Assembly (NCBI GenBank): GCA_029582165.1
Contig: CM055890.1
Span: 6,013,787 to 6,077,786 of the forward strand
Length of the DNA stretch: 64,000 bases
Direction: 5' to 3'
Source of the DNA: Portulaca oleracea
Taxonomy: Eukaryota; Streptophyta; Magnoliopsida; Caryophyllales; Portulacaceae
Part shown: piece after piece, positions 21,941 to 32,956 of the stretch
Position numbering within the stretch: the stretch's first letter is position 1
Layout: the number at the start of each line of letters is the position of its first letter
Notes under the pieces: model-generated
The model's database searches: none
Told to the model about the DNA's origin: nothing
Seen by the model: only the letters and a program-made list of their open reading frames with translations
Translations under genes and position numbers: made by a program

Positions 21941-22429
21941 GGTCTAGGTAAGTTACATGTAGATATTGGATCGGAAAAAATTGACTTGCTCTAAATTCTC
22001 AACTCTAGGTGAGGGCAAGGGTTTGGAAGATGATAATTTACTTCACAATCAGGACATCTTGATTCTTGAATATCACATCACTCAAAAAATCAAATATAAA
22101 GATATGTAAATCATTATAAAAGTATCTTTCAATATTTTAAGGATTATTATGACATATAAATTATACAAGAATCAGTGGCAGATCTAGACATTGGATTTAG
22201 TGGGGTCCAATATGTTTCTTATTATATAAGCATTTTTGAAAAATAAAATAATAAAATATAAATAAATAATAATAAAAATAAAAATAAAATTTAAATGACA
22301 TATTCACAAGTTTAACAAAATTTCACATCATCATATAAATATGTCCATCAAATACATTGAAATTTCACATTAAGTAGATATTTATCATTAACTTACACTT
22401 TTTGTTAATTATAAAAAATTAATTTGGTA

Positions 22430-22683
22430 CTCACTCCGTCCCAACTAATTTGTCTAGTTTACTTTTTCATGGTATTCGATTCAACACTTTGGCCACTAAT
22501 TTTTCACGTTTTATCTTAGCAAGACTAATAATATTGTATTCAGGTAAAAATAAATTTCACCACAAATCTAATAGTGGTAGTCATATATAATAACTCAACA
22601 TACAATTTGATAAATTAAAGGTCAAAATTTAAAATTTTGACCTAATTAGTGATACTTGGACAGTTTATTTGGGACATGGGGAG
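22430..22683. mobile_element. Stowaway-type MITE
   Basis: 254 bp flanked by TA dinucleotides (22428-22429, 22684-22685). The left end CTCACTCCGTCCCAACTAAT and the reverse complement of the right end, CTCCCCATGTCCCAAATAAA, match the Stowaway terminal consensus CTCCCTCCGTCCC. It is AT-rich with an internal hairpin near 22615-22650. Confidence 0.85.
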
Positions 22684-22919
22684 TAATATTTAGGGTTTTT
22701 GGGTGTCTATTAAATTGGATACCCCTAGTATGTTTTACGAGACTTTTTTTTTTTTTTTTACGATTTCCACTTGCTCCAATTAAAAAAATTTGTACTGAAT
22801 AATATTAGAAAATCACAAATTTTTCTTTGGCTAAGGGTGTCTGTGGACACCCCTACATTACCTTGAGATCCACCTATGATAAGAATATTTGTTTATTTAT
22901 ATTTTTCCGAAATATAAAA

Positions 22920-23474
22920 GGGTTATTGGACGCTAATACACTGTGTACTTTGGGAGTGTTGGACAATAATACACTAAACTTTTTTCTTGGACAATAATAT
23001 ATTGTACTTTGGGAGTGTTGGACACTAATGCATTTGAAACGATTTTGGTGTGGCTAAATCGGTGACGATCTTACGTGGTGGGTTGAGGAGCAAAAAATTA
23101 AAATCTTTACTAAATGAATGTCATATCAGGCATTGTCAGTAGATGCAAATTAAATTAAATTTTTTTTTTCAAATAATACCTCAATACTCCATATTTTCGC
23201 TAACATAAATGGTGTGTTTTGTTTGTAAAAAATATAGAATTCATCTTGGCTTATTTGAACTTGCTTACATGTCATGAATTTAGTAAAAATTTTAATTTTT
23301 TTTGCTACTCAATCTACCATGCAAGACTACCACCGAGTTAGTCACCGCCGGAATTGTTTTAGATACATTATTATCCAATGCCCCCAAAGTACAATATATT
23401 ATTGTCCAAGAAAAAAGTTTAGTGCATTATTTTCCAAAACCATCAAAGTACAGTGTATGAGCATCCAAAAATCC
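22920..23474. mobile_element. Mutator-type MITE with ~220-bp inverted repeats and 9-bp TSD
   Basis: A 555-bp element bounded by the perfect 9-bp duplication AATATAAAA (22911-22919 and 23475-23483). The termini are GGGTTATTGGACGCTAATAC on the left and GGATTTTTGGATGCTCATAC as reverse complement on the right. The inverted similarity continues inward for about 220 bp per side, including the ACTAAACTTTTTTCTTGGAC block found on both strands. A 9-bp duplication, long inverted repeats and a 5' G fit Mutator-like elements. It is non-coding. Confidence 0.85.
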
Positions 23475-23611
23475 AATATAAAACTATGCATAAATGTGAA
23501 TTATCTACTATGATTTTTTTTTATGCAAGAATTATGTATTATGATTGATAAAATTAGGCTATCATTTATATTTGTTAATATAGCTAATAAATATTGTATT
23601 CTTATAACTTT

Positions 23612-23634
23612 TATATATATATATATATATATAT
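23612..23634. repeat. (TA)n microsatellite
   Basis: Simple TA dinucleotide run in an AT-rich stretch between the Mutator MITE and the DUF1645 duplicate. Confidence 0.9.
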
Positions 23635-23729
23635 AATTACTAAAGAAAATATTATTAAAAATTATAAAAATATAAACTATAAATAATTTAAAATAATTAT
23701 TAATTATCTTAACTCAAGACAGATATAAC

Positions 23730-24257
23730 GTGGAAAGAAATCATCATAGAAGCTTCAAAATGTGTATTCAAAATGAAAACCTTCCCTCAACTTACCAATG
23801 GGATACAAATCGTTACCTAAGCCCTCCAATCAAATTCAATTGCTTAGGATCTAGGAAGGTCTTCTTATCAATCCTAAAACCAAACACATACAAATTAAAT
23901 CTTGGAGCACAAGATTAGTATCCGATGAGATGATGGCATCCATGATTTACGAAAGTACCAAGAACAACCATTCAAGGCATTTAAGTCAACCTTATCAAAT
24001 TAAGCTAAAAACCTTCTGGATCAAGTTTCCATTACTATATTACTACATTTCTTTTTTCTTATTTTTTTCATGAGGGTATGTTATGTTGCGACATCAGTGA
24101 CGTACCACATACCAAGAACAACCATCATGTATTAATAACAGTAACTCTGTCCTCGGAGAAGTCAACCCATCTGTCATGTTTACTATCATTAGCTCTTTTT
24201 GAGAGACTTATATACTTCTCATTACATTTCACAACATAACAACAAAGAAATTAATTC
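23730..24257 (+). promoter_or_regulatory. upstream region of DUF1645 copy 1
   Basis: Shares stretches with the region upstream of copy 2 (32340-32956), so the duplication included the promoter. Conserved in both are a TGACGT element (24098-24103 here), an inverted W-box AGTCAA (24160-24165), and the CACAACATAACA leader just before the ATG. A TATA-like TTATATAC occurs at about 24210. TGACG and W-box motifs are commonly linked to stress or defence transcription factors (bZIP, WRKY); regulation by them here is inference. Confidence 0.5.
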
Positions 24258-24986
24258 ATGGAGATACAAATAATGCATTCACCACCTTCGTCTTTCAGAT
24301 TTCAAGCAGTTGATTTGGACGGTGGTCCTACATCTCCGTCTACACCAAAGGGATTTGGTAATGCTTCATTATTCTACAGCATCAGTACTCCAGCAACCCC
24401 AGCTCATGAATATGGCGGATTCCAACAACAAGTCTTAAATTCACCCGCATTGACCAGCACTAAAAGCCCTGATGATGATCTCCTGCTCTGCCAGACTCTC
24501 TCCAAACACACCATCACCATGCAAAGCAAAAAGAGAAGTTTATGGAATCTATTCTCTCCAAGAAGGAACCCACCATACAGCGTTTCTGAGAACAAAAAAA
24601 CAGCCGAAAGAGGCTGAAGTTCCACGCAGTCCACACTTACCAAAAGAGAAGCAAGATCAGTTTCACCGGAGAAGCCGATTCGATGGAGAATCAAGGATCT
24701 TTTCTTGTTAAGAAGCGCATCGGAGGGGAGAAGAACGTATAAAGACCCATTCAACAAGTACAATACCAGAAGCTCAGCAGAAAGCTCCCCTGCTGCGTCT
24801 AAATCTAGCAAAAGACGGGGTGTTTCTGCTCATGAATTGCATTACAAGGTTAACAAGGCCTTGTCACAAGACTTGAAGAAGAAGTCTTTCTTGCCTTATA
24901 AACAAGCCATTTTGGGTCCATTTACTGCTCATTCTTCTGCAGTTCCTGCCCATGATTCTATTCGTGGAGCAAGTGGGATTTTGTAA
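24258..24986 (+). pseudogene. DUF1645-type gene copy 1, single in-frame TGA
   Basis: Same single-exon gene as copy 2 at 32957-33691, in the same orientation. The frame is continuous from ATG 24258 to TAA 24986 except for one TGA at 24615-24617 (codon 120), where copy 2 has AGA; the change is one A-to-T substitution. Relative to copy 2 the rest differs by substitutions and small in-frame gaps, with no frameshift. The C-terminal conserved blocks ('WRIKDLFLLRSASEGRR', 'GVSAHELHYKVNKALSQDLKKKSFLPYKQAILG') lie after the stop, so the predicted 119-residue product would lack them. It is a recent pseudogene, or a truncated product if the stop is real. Confidence 0.8.
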
Positions 24987-25175
24987 CCCTTCTTTCGATG
25001 CCCCCAGATACATATGTTCCATGTACATAAGTTGCAATACAGTTATTTCTTGTTGGTTTTTTCTTTCTAAAATTTGTAAATATTCAGATGACTACATATG
25101 ATATGTATGTATAATTTAAGAGTACTTCAGTAAGAAGAACATTTGAGATTGACCTTCGTTGCCACTAGGGTCAAG
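24987..25175. other. 3' flank of DUF1645 copy 1
   Basis: Non-coding sequence after the stop, with short similarity to the copy 2 3' flank (for example the AATTTGTAAATATTC stretch at about 25071). It is taken as the 3' untranslated region followed by the edge of the UBN2-type repeat. Confidence 0.5.
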
Positions 25176-25344
25176 GACATTACCTTTACATTCACCAAGG
25201 ACCTCAAATGAAGCTTTGACAAAGACTTCATCCAAATTTTTGATATCAAAGACAAAATTACGAAAGCAAGAAAGGGAATTATCTCAAGCCTTATACTATC
25301 CAAATTCTAAATATATGATTGAATCATTCATTATGGATCTTAAT

Positions 25345-26846
25345 TGTAGACACTAGGATTTGCACCGCCAAAATTCTGACTTGTAAAAACTCAGTAGGTC
25401 ATTTGCACCGAACACCAAAATGGGTCATTGGGCCCATTGAATCAACAAGGTAGGCCCAACAGAGCAAAGCGACCCGCGTAAAAACAATAAAAGTCGCAGG
25501 GGTTTTAGAAGACCACAAGCAGGCCCAAAGCGCGAATCCACGAATCCGACCCAGGAAAATTCACAAGCAGGCCCAAACCGCAGGGGTTTTATAAGCCGCA
25601 GGGATTTTATGAATTTCTCCGATTTCCCAGAATCATCCCCATGCACATCGCTTGATCATAGCCCCACGTGTTTGACCTCATTTGACCTCACAAAACCCGC
25701 TGGGGTTTTATTCTTGCATGGTGAAGGGGCTTGATTTTTGAGACATGTTCCCTCATCTTCCCTCCAAATTAAACACCTATCCTCCACCTATAAATACCCC
25801 ACCATTTTCACTCATTCATCATCAACTATAATCATCACTCCACCTAAACTCTATTAAAATTTCATTATCCATACTCCCTCTCTAATTCTCTTATAATCAC
25901 TCTTATCATATTCATATCATCATTCTTACAATACCCTTCTAACCATATACATCCTTCCATTCAAGCTCCAAACCAAGGACAAGTCAAGGGATCAACTTTC
26001 ATCTCATCCATTACCTTTAAGTGAGGTTTGCTTTTCATTATTATTGAATTTAGTTGTGTAATTTATGCTTTAATTCCTTCATTTGTACTTGTTTTGTAAA
26101 AGAAAACCGCATTCGTTTTAATATTGCATGATCAAGAATATAACGTTGCGAAATTCATTAAAACTTCTCCCCGCTCTTTTCATTTCAAGTTCGATTTCAG
26201 TAGAATTTGTTTTCTAACAGGCGGATTCGAGAGTTCTTATAATTCTCAAATTCGTAACCTTACCCCGAACTTAGAAATCGGGTTTCGTAGACCGAAGTTA
26301 TATTTTATTTATTTTTTTTGCTTTGTCGATTTCCTTAAATTGGCTAGCCACTCTTTCTTTATTTTACAATTCTTTCTATTATTTAAAATATACGTCCTTG
26401 CATTAAAATAGCTAGAAATGATTTAATAACCACCATTTTCACTAATCCAAGGCTAACCCAAAAGAAATGGATACAGAACTTTGTAAAGGTTATGCGGCCT
26501 TTACTAATTTCCACCTATTTCTTCTGGGCTAAGGGAACGAATGGCCCAACCTAGAAATATCAAAAGGTGTGCGGCTTTTGATGATTTCTGGCGGCCCATT
26601 TATTTCCTTTTTGGCCCGGAATCAATAATGGGCCGGTAATAAATCATTAATAATATATTTTTGTGCAATTTCGAGTATTTAAATAATATAAATGGATGTG
26701 TAAATAAATAAAGTTTCATCACCCCGAAAATGAATTTCGAAAATAAAAATATCCTTATTTAAGGATTAAGTAACCTTAGTCGGCTTTTATCATTAAGTAG
26801 CACATCCGAAAATGATTCCCCGAACGGGAATTTTCCGGGTCCTACA
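25345..26846 (+). mobile_element. solo LTR of a TGTAGAC gypsy (Tat/Ogre-like) family
   Basis: A 1502-bp LTR from TGTAGACACTAGG to GGGTCCTACA with flanking TTAAT (25340-25344) and ATAAT (26847-26851), an almost perfect 5-bp duplication. Comparison with the uninterrupted repeat copy at about 28790 shows the target was CTTAATATG, so the first base of the right copy has mutated. A TATA box sits near 25790 (CTATAAATA). Internal segments resemble the LTRs at 56552-58377 and 29433-30600. It has no internal region, hence a solo LTR left by recombination. Confidence 0.82.
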
Positions 26847-27479
26847 ATAATATGTTTGGAGGATATTCCTCAAGAAGAAATCTGGAAACCTCATAAATCT
26901 GAAACCAACGAAAGCATCAAAGAAGGAAAGAATCCAGAGGATTGCAATCATGCAAGGGAGGATAACAAATTAAGCCATATAGTCATTAACTGCAAACAAG
27001 GAATTAAGGAAATCAGCAAAGAGACTATAAATCAACTCGCGAACTCGAGCTACATAATTCATTTGATTCCATGTGAAGAAATCGTGAGAAAAGTTGTAGG
27101 AAATTTGTGAATGATTTCTGAGTGTGTAACAAGTGAAGGACCTCTGGTAGATTTTAGCTGAGGACCTCGGTGAGTAGTGTAACAGAAACTAAGTGTTGGT
27201 GCATGGAATCATTACTCTAAAATTGCTGCTAGGACAACTTAGTTTAGACACTTGCCAACTTAGTTGAGACATTAACTCTTCTGTAACTGTCCTAAGGACA
27301 TTAGTTCTAGGACAGTAAGACGGGTTGTAACCACCTCAGTATAACGTTTTCTGATTTAGGTTCAATAATATAAGTATTTTTGTTACACTGAGTTTAAAGC
27401 CTTAACAGTAAGTTAAGGTTTGTTACACTGAGTTTAAAGCCTTAACGGTAAGTAGGTCCACTCAAGAAGAGATTAACCA

Positions 27480-28460
27480 CTCTGTGGAAAAGATCATGGC
27501 TGGGATTAACGATGGTGGTATAGGAAAAGGACGTTGCTTGAGCACACCCCCATTATTATGAGGATCAAACTTTGCCCACTGGAACAAGCTTATCCAAGCA
27601 TTCATCATGAATCAAGACTATGATCTATGGGACAAAATTGAGAATTGAGACTTTAGCCCCAAGATAAAAGAAGGAGAAATCACTAAACCCAAAATTAGAT
27701 CTAAGTATACTCTCAAGGAAGCGGAAAAGGCAAATAAAAATGTTAAAGCCTTACATATTCTCTATTGTGGACTTGATTCTAATGAGTTTGAATACGTCTT
27801 TGCCTGTGATACAGCTAAGCAAATGTCGGATTCCTTGGTCACCACATATAAAGGAAGGAGCCAAGTTCGAGAAATAAGGATTAATATTTTTTCAAGCAGT
27901 ACGAATCCTTCAAAATGAAGAATGAAGAATCTGTTAAGGACATGTACAAATAGTTCGCTGTCATAATTAATAATCTCAAGTCCTTTGGGAAAACCTACTC
28001 CAATAAAGAAAAAGTTCGCAAGGTACTTAGATGTCTTCCAAGAAAGAAATGGGAACCGAAAGTCATCGCAATCGAGGAAGGTCAAGATTTGAAAACTCTC
28101 CAATTAGATGACCTCATTGCAAAACTTCCAACTTACGAGATACATCTTCAAGGAGATCATGAGGAAAAGGAAGAAGTAACCCGCAAGGACCTTAATGGTC
28201 CTAATGAAAAGTCAAATGAGGATGATAAGAACTGCAGCTTGGCTTTAATGGCCCAAGAACTCAAGAAACGTGTAATAAATGTCATAACTTTAGAGGATCC
28301 TCATCAAAACGGGTGAATCAAAGAGGTAAGGACTCGTCAAATAATGAAACTAACCCACTTTCTTGCTTTGTTTGTGGTCATCCATATCACTTGATCAAGG
28401 GTTGTCCCTACAGTAGAAAGAATAAGAAAAGGAGTCACATAGCCTTAATGGCCTCTTAGA
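27480..28460 (+). pseudogene. copia gag of the UBN2 type with CCHC knuckle, frameshifted
   Basis: Translation across frames gives 'FAHWKNLIQAFIMNQDYDLWDKIENxDFSPK'-like N-terminal sequence, then 'KNVKALHILYCGLDSNEFEYVFACDTAKQMSDSLVTTYKG', 'FKMKNEESVKDMY', 'KVLRCLPRKKWEPKVIAIEEGQDLKTLQLDDLIAKLPTYEIHL', the pattern of UBN2/DUF4219 gag proteins. An intact zinc knuckle C-F-V-C-X4-H-X4-C ('CFVCGHPYHLIKGC') is readable near 28360-28405. Several stops and shifts break it. The best open piece is 28089-28316. Confidence 0.75.
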
Positions 28461-29432
28461 GTAACAATAGTAGCAGCTGGAGTGATGATGAGGAGGTTGC
28501 TAATCACTCTCTTATGGGAAAAGACATCAGTGACACCTAGGAACTTGGTACAAAAAATGATTACTACCAAGACAATGACGAAGATGATCAGGGGAGGAAA
28601 CTCTGGAGGATATTACCTCTACATTCACCAAGGACCTCAGATGGAGTTTTGACAAGGGCTTCATATGAAGTTTTGACAAGAAATACAAAATTATGAAAGC
28701 AAGAAGGAGAAGTATCTCAAGCCTTATACTATCCCTAATTCTGAATATATGATTGAATCATTAATTATGAACTTGAATATGTTTACAAGATATTCCTCAA
28801 GAAGAAATTTGGAAACCTCATAAATCTAGAAGCAGTCAAAGCATCAAAGAAGGAAAGAATCTGGAGGATTTCAATCAAGCGAAGGAGGATAACAAATCAA
28901 GTCATATAATTGTTAACTGCCAACAAGGAAGGAAATCAACAATGAGGTTGTAAATTAACTTGTGAACTCAAGCTAGAGAATTCATTCAATTCCATGTGAA
29001 GAAATCGAGAGAAAAGTTGTAGGAAATCAGTGAGTAATTTCTGAGTGTGTAATCAGTAAAGGACCTCCGATAGATTATAGCCGAGGACCTTCTTGAGTAG
29101 TGTAACAGAAACTAATTGTTGTAGTTTTTGTGAGTGATAATCACCAACGTGGTTGGTGGAATCTTTCCTCTAAAATCGCCGCTAGGACAACTCGGTTGGG
29201 AAACTAGCCAACTTAGTTGCGACACTAATTCCATTGTAACTGTCTTGAGGCATCAGCTCTAGGACAGTGATACTGGTTGTAACCACGTCATTGTAATGTT
29301 TTGTGGTTTTTATTCAATAATATAAGTATTTCTATTACACTATGTTTAAAGCTAATTAACGGTAAGTTAAGGTTTGTCACTAACGTCATCATTTGAGTGT
29401 GCAAAAATTAAATAACCTTATTCACCCCCATA

Positions 29433-30600
29433 TGTAGGACCCCAGAAAAAAGGGAGGTTGTACACCTTTTTTCATGGCACTACTTAGATTGTGATTGGGA
29501 GACGACTAAGGTTGCTTAATCCTTAAATAAAGATATTTTTGTTCTTTAAATAAAACCTTTTCCTTCGATTCTTTATGTACCTTACTCAAGCTAACTCACT
29601 CAAAGTTCAACCATTTCGATTCAACGATGTCGAATTATATCAAGCTCGGGCCCATATTATCGCTAGAAAGGTGCACCGGGGCTACTAGACTGATACCTAG
29701 GCCATGCGGCCTTGGCAGGGACCAGGCCAGGGACCCACAAGTGCCTAGCCTAGGAGAAAGAGTCTAGAAATTAATCAAGGCCGCAGGACCTTGGTTAAAT
29801 TCTACTCCCATTTCTCCTCGGCTAGCTCTTTAACATGGCTTCTGAGGAAGATATTGACCCATCTGATTAAACTGATATGAAGAACACAAGAAATGAGTCA
29901 TGGAAATTAAGATCGATGCAAACAGAGTCGCCAATTGATTTAAGGAAATCAACGAACCGAAAAAAAAATAATAAAACTTCGGTCTACGAACCCGAATACC
30001 GAGCCTGCCGGGGTTACGGATCCAAGAATTGGAGAACCCTCGGACTTGCCTGTTTTGAAAACAGACTTTACAAAAATCGAAATTGATATGAAAGAGAGTG
30101 GGGAGAAGTTTAAGAGGTATCACAATAATATGTTCACATCAGGCAAGTATGGTGTTTGTTTACAAAATAATGTACAAAGACGATCAATCAATATGATTAC
30201 ATGATTATGAAATGGCAAACAAGCAAATGATCAAACCTTGCTTGATTACAAGTGCTAATGGAGGGGACGGAGAACCGAAACGGATGCGTCTTGGTGGCTT
30301 TGAACTCCGATACCACAATGACGTCGGGACTTTTATATGAGAATAGTGGAAAATATGAGAGAAATTTTGAGAGAGAAGTAGAGAACGATTGTTGATGATT
30401 CCAAATTGCAGTATTTATAGGTATGAGAGAAATGCAAGATGGTTAAGAGTCATCTTGTGTCAAGATGTTTATCATTTTTGTTTTTTTTTTATATTGAAAC
30501 ATGAAAATAAGCAAGTTTAGAAATAGTGGAGTACGTGGGCAGAAAGTAGAAACTGTCATTATATCACTTGAGAATTACACATGATGGGAAGAAAATAAAT
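29433..30600 (-). mobile_element. degenerate LTR of the TGTAGAC family, minus strand
   Basis: The minus-strand 3' end GGGGTCCTACA lies at 29433. Going inward it shares long blocks with the solo LTR at 25345-26846, including the region around ACAGGC...CGTAACC..CGGGTTCGTAGACCGAAGTT and the preceding AAACTTCTCCCC. A TATA-like CTATAAATAC (minus) occurs near 30412. The start of the LTR could not be located, so the right boundary is approximate. It abuts the right repeat of the UBN2-type element. The overlapping frames at 29830-30123 are non-genic. Confidence 0.6.
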
Positions 30601-31030
30601 AAACAAACAAATAAATAAATTTGTGCGTTGGATTTGATTAAAAGAGGTAAAAGGTAATGAACAACTGTGATTAGTCAATACCTGTGGATTAATCTCGTGC
30701 AAGTTAAAGAGATTCTCCACCTATAGTAGTAAGAATATAAATTTGTTAGATATCAACAATATAGTTCATCTAGTAGGAATTAAACACTCAAACAGTATGA
30801 TTCTGCCATTGATTATTTCAATATGGAAACACGTGGAAAGAAAGCCGAAAAATACAAAGGGATGGATTTCAATATGTAATGATACATGTACCCAGTACTC
30901 TAATGACGTTTGATCATGCTAATCCTATCAACTTATTTTGAAAAAAAGTTAGCAAAAATTTAAGAAAAGTTAGAAAACTCAAGCAGCAATCTAAACTGAG
31001 GGCAAGAAATGAAAAGAGGGAAAATGAATA
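30601..31030. other. AT-rich non-coding stretch
   Basis: No gene, terminal repeat or structured RNA is recognised between the degenerate LTR and the Stowaway element. Confidence 0.5.
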
Positions 31031-31293
31031 CTCAATCCGTTCTGTATTAATTATCGTCTTTGAAAATAGTACAGTTAAATTTCGAAAAATTTGACCATAA
31101 GTTTCTCAATATACACAATGAGGTGCTATATATAATTGCTATCATTAGATTCATAACGAAAAATCTAATCTTATAAGTATAATACTGCAATTATTAATAA
31201 CATATTATGTAAAAAATCACCAATCAAAGAGCAATATTGAAAATGATAAAAGTCAAAATTGTGACAATCCATATAAATAGGGCAACAGAGGAG
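31031..31293. mobile_element. second Stowaway-type MITE
   Basis: 263 bp between TA duplications (31029-31030, 31294-31295). The left end CTCAATCCGTTCTGTATTAA and right-end reverse complement CTCCTCTGTTGCCCTATTTA fit the Stowaway terminal pattern but are more diverged than the MITE at 22430. Confidence 0.78.
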
Positions 31294-31746
31294 TACTTTA
31301 TTATTATACTCATGTCGCTCATACCCTACCGGCTTCATTAACATCATTTACTTCAATACTTTCCTAAAACATAGCTCCAATTTCACACTAATTTTGGCTA
31401 ATAATTTAGAACTAAAATAGAAAAGCTAAAACGAAAACAACAAATATAGAATTGATTACAATTTTAAAAAAGCGCCAAAAGAAAAAAAATATTAAATACA
31501 TAATCTGACTATTTTCCAAATCCAAAATCGCAAAATCAAAGCTTTATATATCAATTAAATTGAAAACGTATGTAAATATAAATCTCCAAAACACAATAGT
31601 ATGGATAGTAGGAAACTAAACTAAAGTGGATAATTTATGAGAAAAGAAGAATAGTTGAAGAAGAAAACTTATAGTTTGAGAAAATTGAAGAGCATATTGA
31701 ATTCTGACTGATGATGAACAAAATTAAGAAGCACATATGAATATTC

Positions 31747-32040
31747 TGTAACGCCCTGACCCCCTCCCGGGTCGCGGATATTACCGATAACTGCTTCAAG
31801 GATCGCTGACTGGCCCCACAAATCACCACGAGTCTTTCCAGCGTGCTTCGTCCTCGCTCACACGCTACCCGGGAAAACTTCCCAGGAGGTCACCCATCCT
31901 TGGACTACTCCTAGCCAAGCAAAGTTAAATGAGGAGTTCCCAACGAATGAGCTACCATAAAAGAAGGTGCACCTTGGTGATATAAGTAGTCATTTTAATC
32001 CTTTTAAGACACACTTTAACCACATATCTGGGGTGTTACA
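31747..32040 (-). mobile_element. solo LTR of Cassandra (5S rRNA-bearing TRIM)
   Basis: A 294-bp sequence flanked by the perfect 5-bp duplication TATTC (31742-31746, 32041-32045). On the minus strand it starts TGTAACACCCC and ends GGGCGTTACA. In its middle (about 31868-31942) it carries 5S rRNA-derived sequence, with GCTTGGCTAGGAGTAG (A-box region) and GGATGGGTGACCTCCTGGGA (C-box region) matching the RNA polymerase III internal promoter of plant 5S genes. LTRs with an embedded 5S module are the defining trait of the Cassandra TRIM family. No second LTR is present, so it is a solo LTR. Confidence 0.92.
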
Positions 32041-32120
32041 TATTCTATATACTACTTTCCAAATATGAATATAATGTGAAGTAGGTAGTTATTGGAGAAC
32101 ACGGTAAAATGGGATTAAAT

Positions 32121-32135
32121 GGGGGGGGGGGGGGG
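32121..32135. repeat. poly(G) run, 15 bases
   Basis: Uninterrupted G run in otherwise AT-rich DNA, likely length-variable. Confidence 0.95.
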
Positions 32136-32339
32136 AACGGGGGATGGAATAGTAAAAATCATTAAATTATTGTAAATTTTAGATAATTTGAACGGCTGAG
32201 ACTTTATTTATCTTCCCTGAAGAGTCAACGCTGTTTTGCTACAATTGTAGATAGAGCATACTTACCTTCATATTGTTTTGAAATAATTTGTACAGTATAC
32301 ATCTGAGATCAGGTAGAAACATATCACCACGTTTCCGAA

Positions 32340-32956
32340 GAAACCGTTGGAGAAGCTTCTAATTGTCCATTCAAATTCAAACCCTTTCCTGAGCTTAATA
32401 ACAGTAGTATACAAATCCTTACCTAAGCCTACCAATCAAATACCAAAAATAAAAAAATAGATTAGGATTTCGGAAGGTCTAGGACATCCATGAACTACAC
32501 ATGATGGCATCCATGAACTACACATCAAAGTCAAAGTAAATCTTGGAGCACAAGAATAATATTATTATCATGATGGCATCCATGAACTACACATTTACTG
32601 ACCATAATTCCGTGACTGCATTATATATTATACTATACTCTGATAAATATTTAAAATACACTTCATTAATTATGCTCCAAGGCATTCATCTATTCAAGTC
32701 AACCCTATGAAATTAAACTACAAATCTTCTAGATTAAGTTTCCACACTATATTGCAACATTTCTTTATCCTTTTGTTTTCTTGGGGGGTTATATTGCGAC
32801 ATCAGTGACGTATCAAGAACAACCATCAAGCTTTAAAAACGTACAGTTGCTGTGTTGTTGGGGAAGTCAACCCATCTTTCATGATTAATACTTAGCTCTT
32901 TAAAAAAGCGAAGGAACTCATTGGATTTCACAACATAACAGCAAAGAAGTTAATCA
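32340..32956 (+). promoter_or_regulatory. upstream region of DUF1645 copy 2
   Basis: Duplicate of 23730-24257. TGACGT lies at 32806-32811 in the context GACATCAGTGACGTA and an inverted W-box AGTCAA at 32865-32870 in GAAGTCAACCCATC, both conserved in copy 1. The leader CACAACATAACAGCAAAGAAG precedes the ATG. It also has a local tandem repeat of the segment GATGGCATCCATGAACTACA (about 32504 and 32572) not seen in copy 1. Confidence 0.55.

Larger units (their letters stand above)
25176..29370 (+). mobile_element. UBN2-type copia gag element with ~0.8-kb direct repeats
   Basis: A direct repeat flanks a gag-like region. The left copy occupies 25176-25344 plus 26847-27425 (split by a solo LTR) and the right copy 28609-29370. 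Each repeat starts near ATTACCT(T/C)TACATTCACC, contains an open-ish stretch ('ELSQALYYPNSKYMIES...EDIPQEEIWKPHKSET...') and ends in non-coding DNA with GTTACACTGAGTTTAAAGC. The repeats may be LTRs, or the end of a polyprotein plus LTR repeated by recombination. Protease, integrase and RT are absent. Exact termini and target duplication could not be fixed. Confidence 0.6.

Noticed and set aside
24404..24811. 135-codon minus-strand frame over DUF1645 copy 1
   Set aside because: Antisense shadow of the duplicated gene; the same shadow occurs over copy 2.
30304..30322. Primer-site-like TGGTATCGGAGTTC on the minus strand
   Set aside because: It resembles the initiator-Met site but lies inside the degenerate TGTAGAC-family LTR and no LTR end CA with TSD could be matched to it. 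Kept as a possibility only.
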